This document shows, piece by piece, positions 1 through 4,764 of a DNA stretch of 8,874 nucleotides. The stretch is from Saccharospirillum sp035704555 (GTDB lineage: Bacteria > Pseudomonadota > Gammaproteobacteria > Pseudomonadales > Natronospirillaceae), in the NCBI GenBank assembly GCA_035704555.1, contig DASSWT010000089.1:1-8874 (forward strand), written 5' to 3'. Position 1 is the stretch's first letter. Every line of letters starts with the position of its first letter. The position numbers and the translations under genes were made by a program. The notes under the pieces are model-generated. The model searched no databases and was not told where the DNA came from. It saw nothing but the letters and a program-made list of their open reading frames with translations.

Positions 1-462
1 GGTCGCCGGAAGCTGGTGATGCTGACACCGCCACAGCATTACCTCTATGGCTGGCATCGCAAGGTCGGTTTTCAGCGTGCCTTGCTGGAAGCCGGGCTCG
101 ATCTTGATGAACACCGCCAACTGTTAATCGAAGCCAACGCGACCGACTACCGAGCCCAGACCCGCGAGTGGCTAAACAGCGACTGGCAACCCGACGGCTT
201 TATCTGCGGCACTGAAATCGCCGCCATGGGTATACTGGCAGGCCTTCACGACAGCGGCCGGTTGGTCGGAACCGACTGTGATCTGGTCACCCTGGAAACC
301 TCACCCCTGCCCGAGTATTTCCGCACGCCGGTGAGCGGCTTTCATCAGGACTTGCATAAGGTCGGGCGGCAATTGGTGGGTTTGCTGCTGGACCACATCG
401 ATCAGCGAAAACCGGTCAGTGAGTTGCAAATCATTGAGAAAGCGGATTTTATTGAGCGCTAA
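1..462 (+). CDS. LacI-family transcriptional regulator, C-terminal part (5' end outside window)
   Basis: The reading frame is open from base 1, so the gene begins upstream. The visible 153 residues match the periplasmic-binding-protein-like effector domain of LacI/GalR regulators. They include the run RRKLVMLTPP leading into a YGWHRKVGFQRALLEAG segment, the strand FICGTEIAAMGILAGL near residues 63-78, and the closing FHQDLHKVGRQLVGLLLDHI helix with a short tail. The DNA-binding helix-turn-helix is outside the window. The family binds a small sugar or nucleoside and releases an operator. The next gene on the same strand is an AGE-family sugar isomerase about 200 nt away, so a carbohydrate effector is a reasonable inference. 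The effector cannot be read from this sequence. The internal GTG at 16 lies mid-domain and is not the real start. Confidence 0.88.
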   Translation, partial: GRRKLVMLTPPQHYLYGWHRKVGFQRALLEAGLDLDEHRQLLIEANATDYRAQTREWLNSDWQPDGFICGTEIAAMGILAGLHDSGRLVGTDCDLVTLETSPLPEYFRTPVSGFHQDLHKVGRQLVGLLLDHIDQRKPVSELQIIEKADFIER

Positions 463-501
463 CTTTCACCAAATTAAGTTTCAGCAATCGCCCAGGAGAC
501 T

Positions 502-618
502 AGCAACGAATGCCGGGTAGGCCTCTGTGGGGTAGTCCGCAGCAGGGATGCTGCGGTCCAGGCTCCATGGACGGATTTACGCCGACCCCACAGAGGCCTA
601 CCCGGCATCCGATGCGGG
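502..618. repeat. Dispersed palindromic repeat, copy 1 (117 bp)
   Basis: An intergenic element with perfect 24-bp inverted arms, 510-533 pairing with 585-608, enclosing a 51-nt loop. Inside the loop is a second hairpin: CCGCAGCA (537-544) pairs with TGCTGCGG (549-556) across GGGA. It is followed by the palindrome TCCATGGA (564-571). It aligns without gaps to copy 2 at a constant offset of 3446 bases, with about 97 of 117 positions identical. The outer limits are set by where the two copies stop resembling each other. There is no ORF in it. It resembles REP/ERIC-like or MITE-like elements in kind, but I cannot assign it to a named family. It lies between the regulator and the isomerase gene and could fold in RNA read from either strand. 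Confidence 0.85.
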
Positions 619-653
619 TTCGGTACGACGTAGTCAAAGTAACCAATGAAAGA

Positions 654-658
654 AGAGG
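654..658 (+). promoter_or_regulatory. Ribosome binding site deciding the isomerase start
   Basis: AGAGG (654-658) lies 8 nt before the GTG at 667. No comparable purine stretch precedes the in-frame ATG at 646. This favours initiation at 667, with the 646 codons acting as leader. Confidence 0.55.
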
Positions 659-666
659 ACCGCTCT

Positions 667-1842
667 GTGAACTTTTACGATCGTGATTTTCTGAATCAGC
701 ATTGCCAGTCGATACTGGCGTTTTACGACCCGAGAGTCGACGACCCGAGCGGTGGTTTCTTTCATAATTACTATGATAATGGTGATGTTTTCGACCCTGG
801 CTTTCGGCAACTGGTCAGCAGCACCCGCCTGGTGGTGAACTACGCCCTGGCTGGTCTGCATTTCGACCTTGAGGAATATCGCATTCGTGCCCGGCGTGGT
901 CTGGATTATGTCGAGCAGGTGCACTGGCGCGAAGAAGAAGGCCTCTACGCCTGGACCCTGCGTGACCATGAGCCCGAAGACCTGACTCAGCAAGCCTATG
1001 GCTATGCCTTCGTATTGCTGGCCTATTCCGCCTGCCTGAAAGCCGGCGTAATTTCCAATGCCGAGCCTTTGCATCGCACCTATGAGTTGCTCGAACAACG
1101 CTTCTGGCAAGCCGAATACGGCCTCTATGCCGACGAACTCAGCGCCGACGGCGTGCTCAGCAATTACCGTGGCCAGAACTCGAACATGCACCTGTGCGAA
1201 GCCATGATCGCCGCCTATGAAGCCAGCAATGACCCGCGTTTTCTCGAACGCGCCAAAACCCTCGCCAACAACATCGCCTTCCGCCAGGCCGACCTGACCG
1301 ATGGTCTGATCTGGGAGCATTACACAACCGATTTCAGCATCGACTGGGACTACAACAAAGACGACCCCAAAAACCTCTATCGCCCCTGGGGTTTCCAGCC
1401 TGGCCATCAGACCGAGTGGACCAAGCTGCTGCTGATGCTGCACCGCCACGACCCGCAACAGCGTTACATCGAACGCGCAAAAAGCCTGTTCGACCGCGCC
1501 TGGGAAACCAGTTGGGATGCCGAACACGGCGGTCTGGTCTATGGCTTCGACCCGCAAGGCAAATGGTGCGATGACGACAAATACTTCTGGGTACAAGCCG
1601 AAAGCTTTGCCGCCGCTGCTTTGCTCTTACAGGCCACCGGAGACGAACACTACCGCGACTGCTACCAGCAACTCTGGCAATACAGCTGGGATCACTTTGT
1701 AGACCACGACTACGGTGCCTGGTTCCGGGTGCTGTACCGGGATAATCGCAAAGTCTCGAACGAGAAGAGCGCCGCCGGTGCCAAGTGCGATTACCATACG
1801 CTGTGTGCGTGTCTGGAGGTTTTGCGGGTTATTGAAAATTGA
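667..1842 (+). CDS. AGE-family sugar isomerase/epimerase, mannose isomerase-like
   Basis: A member of the N-acylglucosamine 2-epimerase superfamily, cytoplasmic (alpha/alpha)6-barrel enzymes that interconvert aldoses and ketoses or epimerise at C2. Counting from the ATG at 646 (398 aa), the family's active-site landmarks are present: Arg61 in SSTRL, His182 in NSNMH, His254 in PGHQTEW, the WVQAE motif at 315-319, and His384 in DYHTL. These correspond in order and spacing to the Arg and three His of YihS and related enzymes. Length is normal for the family, and there is no signal peptide. Mannose isomerase (D-mannose to D-fructose) is the most likely activity; a cellobiose 2-epimerase or another aldose-ketose isomerase is possible. 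I placed the start at GTG 667 because of its ribosome binding site; ATG 646 would add seven residues. Copy 1 of the palindromic repeat ends about 50 nt upstream, leaving little room for a separate promoter. Confidence 0.85.
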   Translation: MNFYDRDFLNQHCQSILAFYDPRVDDPSGGFFHNYYDNGDVFDPGFRQLVSSTRLVVNYALAGLHFDLEEYRIRARRGLDYVEQVHWREEEGLYAWTLRDHEPEDLTQQAYGYAFVLLAYSACLKAGVISNAEPLHRTYELLEQRFWQAEYGLYADELSADGVLSNYRGQNSNMHLCEAMIAAYEASNDPRFLERAKTLANNIAFRQADLTDGLIWEHYTTDFSIDWDYNKDDPKNLYRPWGFQPGHQTEWTKLLLMLHRHDPQQRYIERAKSLFDRAWETSWDAEHGGLVYGFDPQGKWCDDDKYFWVQAESFAAAALLLQATGDEHYRDCYQQLWQYSWDHFVDHDYGAWFRVLYRDNRKVSNEKSAAGAKCDYHTLCACLEVLRVIEN

Positions 1843-1913
1843 TCGTCTGAGGCGCGACCTAGAAGTTCAGATCCAGTAGAGTGGAGGTTTCTCAAGTTAA
1901 TGGAATCGACACT

Positions 1914-2756
1914 ATGCGTCAGCAATGGTTACGTCTGGGTGGCCTGGTCGCCACTGCCTTTATACTCAGCGGTTGTGCCGGTTTTGGGGTAGACGACGCC
2001 TATCGTCAGCCCAATTTTGAGCACCAGTCTACCCGACTAACCGGCATTACCTGGACCGGCGTCAACGGCTCCAGCCAGGTTAAACTGACCAACCCCAACG
2101 CCTATCGCCTGCCGATCACCGAATTTGCTGCCCAGCTCTGGCTCGATGGCGAACCCTGGATCGACCTGGGCACCCCCACACTGAATGGCCTGGCGGCCCG
2201 CTCATCCACCACCCTGGAATTTGACTGGACCGTCACCGCCGCCGGCCTGCTGCAGCGCGCACGTGATGCCTACGCCGCCGGCGAGGCCAACCTTGAACTG
2301 AAGCTGCAACCAACGTTGTCAGTGCCTGTTCTGGGTGCACGCCAGCTCGACTGGTCACACGACTTTACTGTGCCGGTGCCGAAATCACCCCAGGTCACGC
2401 TCGCAGACTGGCGGGTGGAAGACATCGGTTTCACCAGCCTGACGCTGGCGCTGGATCTGGTGGTCACCAACCCGAACCGTTTCGATCTGGCAACCGGCCC
2501 CTTCGATGTTGGCATCGAGGCCGATGGGCGCAGCCTGTCGCGGCTGTCACTGTCGGGTATGGACATCGGTGCCGGTGTCACCCAACGCCAGACCACCGAG
2601 GTATCGCTGGGATTTGGCGGCCTGGGTATCTCTTTGCTGGAAGCCCTGCGCAGCGGTGAGTGGCCATCGAGTCTTGGCATGAACTGGTCCGGCAATATGC
2701 GCAGCCCGGATCTCGGCCTCGACCTGCCCGCCTTGACCGGATCGGTCAGTCGGTAA
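1914..2756 (+). CDS. Lipoprotein with two LEA14/WHy-type domains
   Basis: A 280-aa protein with a lipoprotein signal: basic MRQQWLRL, a hydrophobic stretch, then lipobox LSGC with the lipidated Cys at 21. The rest reads as two related beta-rich domains, each carrying a strand followed by an NPN motif: KLTNPNAYRLPI (NPN 60-62) and VVTNPNRFDLATGP (NPN 186-188). Each is followed by a segment ending LDG or ADG. This is the pattern of the WHy/LEA14 fold, which in bacteria is found in envelope lipoproteins of unclear, possibly protective, function. Ala rather than Asp follows the lipid Cys, so outer-membrane sorting is expected. I chose ATG 1914 because it puts a normal signal peptide at the N-terminus. 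An in-frame GTG at 1881 would add eleven residues and has no good ribosome site. No functional link to either neighbour is visible. Confidence 0.8.
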   Translation: MRQQWLRLGGLVATAFILSGCAGFGVDDAYRQPNFEHQSTRLTGITWTGVNGSSQVKLTNPNAYRLPITEFAAQLWLDGEPWIDLGTPTLNGLAARSSTTLEFDWTVTAAGLLQRARDAYAAGEANLELKLQPTLSVPVLGARQLDWSHDFTVPVPKSPQVTLADWRVEDIGFTSLTLALDLVVTNPNRFDLATGPFDVGIEADGRSLSRLSLSGMDIGAGVTQRQTTEVSLGFGGLGISLLEALRSGEWPSSLGMNWSGNMRSPDLGLDLPALTGSVSR

Positions 2757-2869
2757 ATGATAAACAGCAGTCAGGCTGCTACAGTGGGTCTGTTCCGGTG
2801 TTGGTTTCCGGTTAACCGCAGGGGCCTACAGTGAGCCGCTGCCGGGGTTGAGTAAGGTAGGGGTTAAGA

Positions 2870-3904
2870 ATGCAGAGTAGTCAGGCAGTGCCCGCAGGGC
2901 GTCGAATTATGGGGGCATTGGCCGGGCTGATGCTGTTGGCCGGTACCGCATCGGCCTCAACACTCAGCGATGTACGCAGTAAAAACTACCTCGATTGTGG
3001 TGTCTCGACCGGGATTCCCGGTTTCTCGAACCCCGATGCCGAAGGCCGCTGGAGCGGTCTTGATGTAGATATTTGCCGGGCGGTCGCGGCGGCTGTGCTG
3101 GGCGATGCGAGCAAAGTTCGGTACACCCCGCTGCCCCCGAGTGACCGGTTCAACGCCCTAAGCTCCGGCGAAGTGGACATGCTGTCGCGCAATACCACCT
3201 GGACGCACGCCCGGGACACCACCCTGGGCATGATCTTCGCGGGCATTGTGTTCTACGATGGCCAGGGCTTTATGGTCACCCAGTCTTCCGGGATCACCGG
3301 GCTGGCGGAACTGGATGGCGCGGCGATCTGCATTCAGGGCGGCACTACCAGCGAACTGAATGTGGCCGATTATTTTCGTGAAACCGGCATGAACTACCAA
3401 CCCGTGGTCTTCGCGACCTCAGACCAGACCCTGCGCGGTTTCGAAGCCGGCCGGTGCAACGTCTTAACCTCCGATCTGTCTCAGCTCTATGCCCAGCGCA
3501 CCCGCCTGAAAAACCCGCAGGCCGTCACCATTCTGTCTGAGGTGATTTCCAAGGAGCCCCTGGGCCCGGCGGTGCGACAGGATGACATGCAGTGGTACAA
3601 CATCGTCAAATGGACGGTCTATGCCATGGTGAATGCCGAAGAATACGGTGTTAACCAAAACAACGTCGACGCCATGCGAGAATCCCCCAAACCAGTGATC
3701 CAGCGCATGCTCGGCGTTAACGCCGACACCGGCCACGCCATGGGTCTTTCAGCCGACTGGGCCTATCAGATAATTCGTCAGGTGGGTAATTACGGCGAGG
3801 TGTTTGAACGCAACGTCGGCGTTAATTCACCACTGGGGTTTGAGCGGGGCCTGAATCAGCTCTGGAACAAAGGCGGCTTGCTGTACGCACCGCCGCTGAG
3901 GTAG
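2870..3904 (+). CDS. Periplasmic amino-acid-binding protein, AapJ/BztA type (SBP family 3)
   Basis: A 344-aa solute-binding protein for an amino-acid ABC importer. The N-terminus is a Sec signal (basic GRR at 10-12, hydrophobic core, cleavage likely after TASA at 29). The mature protein carries hallmark segments of the general L-amino-acid or Glu/Gln/Asp/Asn binding proteins: CGVSTGIPGFSNPD (43-56), GLDVDICRAVAAAVLGD (63-79), SRNTTWT (106-112) and YDGQGFMV (129-136). Length matches the family. A purine-rich stretch (2854-2863) precedes the ATG at good spacing. An internal ATG at 2909 would lose the basic n-region. No permease or ATPase gene lies beside it; the next gene is convergent and unrelated. 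It must therefore work with a transporter encoded elsewhere or act in sensing. The family call is firm; the ligand is inferred. Confidence 0.92.
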   Translation: MQSSQAVPAGRRIMGALAGLMLLAGTASASTLSDVRSKNYLDCGVSTGIPGFSNPDAEGRWSGLDVDICRAVAAAVLGDASKVRYTPLPPSDRFNALSSGEVDMLSRNTTWTHARDTTLGMIFAGIVFYDGQGFMVTQSSGITGLAELDGAAICIQGGTTSELNVADYFRETGMNYQPVVFATSDQTLRGFEAGRCNVLTSDLSQLYAQRTRLKNPQAVTILSEVISKEPLGPAVRQDDMQWYNIVKWTVYAMVNAEEYGVNQNNVDAMRESPKPVIQRMLGVNADTGHAMGLSADWAYQIIRQVGNYGEVFERNVGVNSPLGFERGLNQLWNKGGLLYAPPLR

Positions 3905-3947
3905 ATATTTATACTCACGGCGTCAGTTTCGGATTTTGCACAACACG

Positions 3948-4064
3948 AGCGGCGGGTGCCGGTGATGCCTCTGCGGGGGAGTCCGCAGCATGGATGCTGC
4001 GGTCTAGGCTCCATGGATGGATTTACGCCGACCCCGCAGAGGCATCACCGGTAGCTGACGCGGG
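3948..4064. repeat. Dispersed palindromic repeat, copy 2 (117 bp)
   Basis: The second copy of the element at 502-618, in the same orientation. Arms 3959-3978 and 4032-4051 form 20 perfect base pairs, extended by a G-T and a T-A pair to 3957/4053. The inner hairpin is CCGCAGCA (3983-3990) with TGCTGCGG (3995-4002) around TGGA, followed by TCCATGGA (4010-4017). Several arm positions differ from copy 1, but the partner base has changed with them. The core loop differs at only three positions. It occupies most of the gap between two convergent genes, where a hairpin could serve as a two-way transcription stop; no U-run follows it. Confidence 0.85.
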
Positions 4065-4105
4065 CGATTGCCACCTGAGGAGGCCGACCTTTGAAGCTTG
4101 AGCCG

Positions 4106-4663
4106 CTAGAGAAAGCGTCTCGCCTGAGAGTACCGTTGTTGCCAATAGGCATTGCCAAGGGATGATTCGGTTACCCCGACCGAGGTGGCCGAGTGGATAA
4201 AACGGTCGTCACCCAGATAGATACCCGCATGTTGCTCCTTGCCGCCGATGCGGAAGAAAACGATATCCCCCTCGCGCAACTGATCACGCCGTACAAATTG
4301 CCCCTGGCTTAGCATCATCTCGGTGGTGCGCGGCAAGGTGCGGTTCAGCCCTTCCCGATACGCCGTCACAATGAATCCTGAGCAATCAAAACCGGCTTGT
4401 GTCGTTCCGCCATAGCGATAGGGCGTGCCCTGATAGCGCTGATAAACCTGCTGCAATTGGCGAGCAACGGCGGATTCGTTGGTGGTGGTACTGGGTGTGG
4501 ATGCAGGTTGACCGGTAGCGGTAATGGCAGGGCCTGAACCGGCTTCATAGCTCTGGTAGCCGGCGCATCCGGCCAGAAAGAAACTGGCCGTGGCGATTAG
4601 TAACAGATTGCGCGCATGGCACGGCGGCGCGTCTTTGGCTGGGAACGTCGGTTTGGTAGGCAT
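4106..4663 (-). CDS. NlpC/P60 lipoprotein, MepS-like peptidoglycan endopeptidase
   Basis: A 185-aa predicted lipoprotein with an NlpC/P60 cysteine peptidase domain (about residues 66-185). This family cuts peptide bonds of murein stem peptides or cross-links. The catalytic Cys94 lies in FDCSGF, the His145 base in HAGIYLG, and a second His157 in FIHSAT. The Cys-to-His spacings of 51 and 63 residues are what I recall for E. coli MepS/Spr (Cys68, His119, His131), supporting a DD-endopeptidase-like role in wall growth. The lipobox is LAGC with Cys33; Ala at +2 suggests the outer membrane. A Ser/Thr/Pro/Gly-rich linker (38-65) joins anchor to domain. The start at 4663 gives an unusually long 18-residue n-region and has no clear ribosome site, but I see no better in-frame codon. 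It lies 101 nt downstream of the sensor kinase on the same strand. Confidence 0.88.
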   Translation of the reverse strand: MPTKPTFPAKDAPPCHARNLLLIATASFFLAGCAGYQSYEAGSGPAITATGQPASTPSTTTNESAVARQLQQVYQRYQGTPYRYGGTTQAGFDCSGFIVTAYREGLNRTLPRTTEMMLSQGQFVRRDQLREGDIVFFRIGGKEQHAGIYLGDDRFIHSATSVGVTESSLGNAYWQQRYSQARRFL

Positions 4664-4704
4664 CGTCAGCGGTCTGTCAAAACTCTGTATAGCAACTGTA
4701 CCCC

Positions 4705-4757
4705 CTGAACTGTGCCCGGGCCAGCCGCTGCGCGTAAAGATGGCCGCCCGGGTTCAG
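4705..4757. repeat. Interrupted inverted repeat between kinase and endopeptidase genes
   Basis: CTGAAC (4705-4710) pairs with GTTCAG (4752-4757). Inside this, CCCGGG (4715-4720) pairs with CCCGGG near 4747-4752, and GGCCA with TGGCC, with small bulges; the CCCGGG and outer pairings compete for one base. The stem lacks a U-run, so it does not look like a classical terminator. It could be an intercistronic RNA structure that weakens read-through from kinase to endopeptidase, or protects one message end. Confidence 0.35.
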
Positions 4758-4764
4758 CTGGGAG

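Noticed and set aside
502..618. Insertion with target-site duplication for the palindromic repeat
   Set aside because: No convincing direct duplication flanks either copy; the similarity of the flanks fades gradually rather than ending in a repeat.
634..1596. A 320-codon open frame on the - strand opposite the isomerase gene
   Set aside because: The + strand frame encodes a clear AGE-family enzyme with all catalytic residues. The antisense frame shows no recognisable domain and is explained by codon bias in GC-rich DNA.
1881..1913. GTG 1881 as start of the lipoprotein gene
   Set aside because: It would put eleven residues before the basic start of a normal signal peptide. The GGAGG at 1883-1887 lies after that GTG and is too far from ATG 1914 to decide either start.
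2779..2833. Direct repeat CTACAGTG at 2779-2786 and 2826-2833 upstream of the binding-protein gene
   Set aside because: It is eight bases repeated once in a 113-nt gap. This could be chance, and neither copy is part of a well-spaced promoter.
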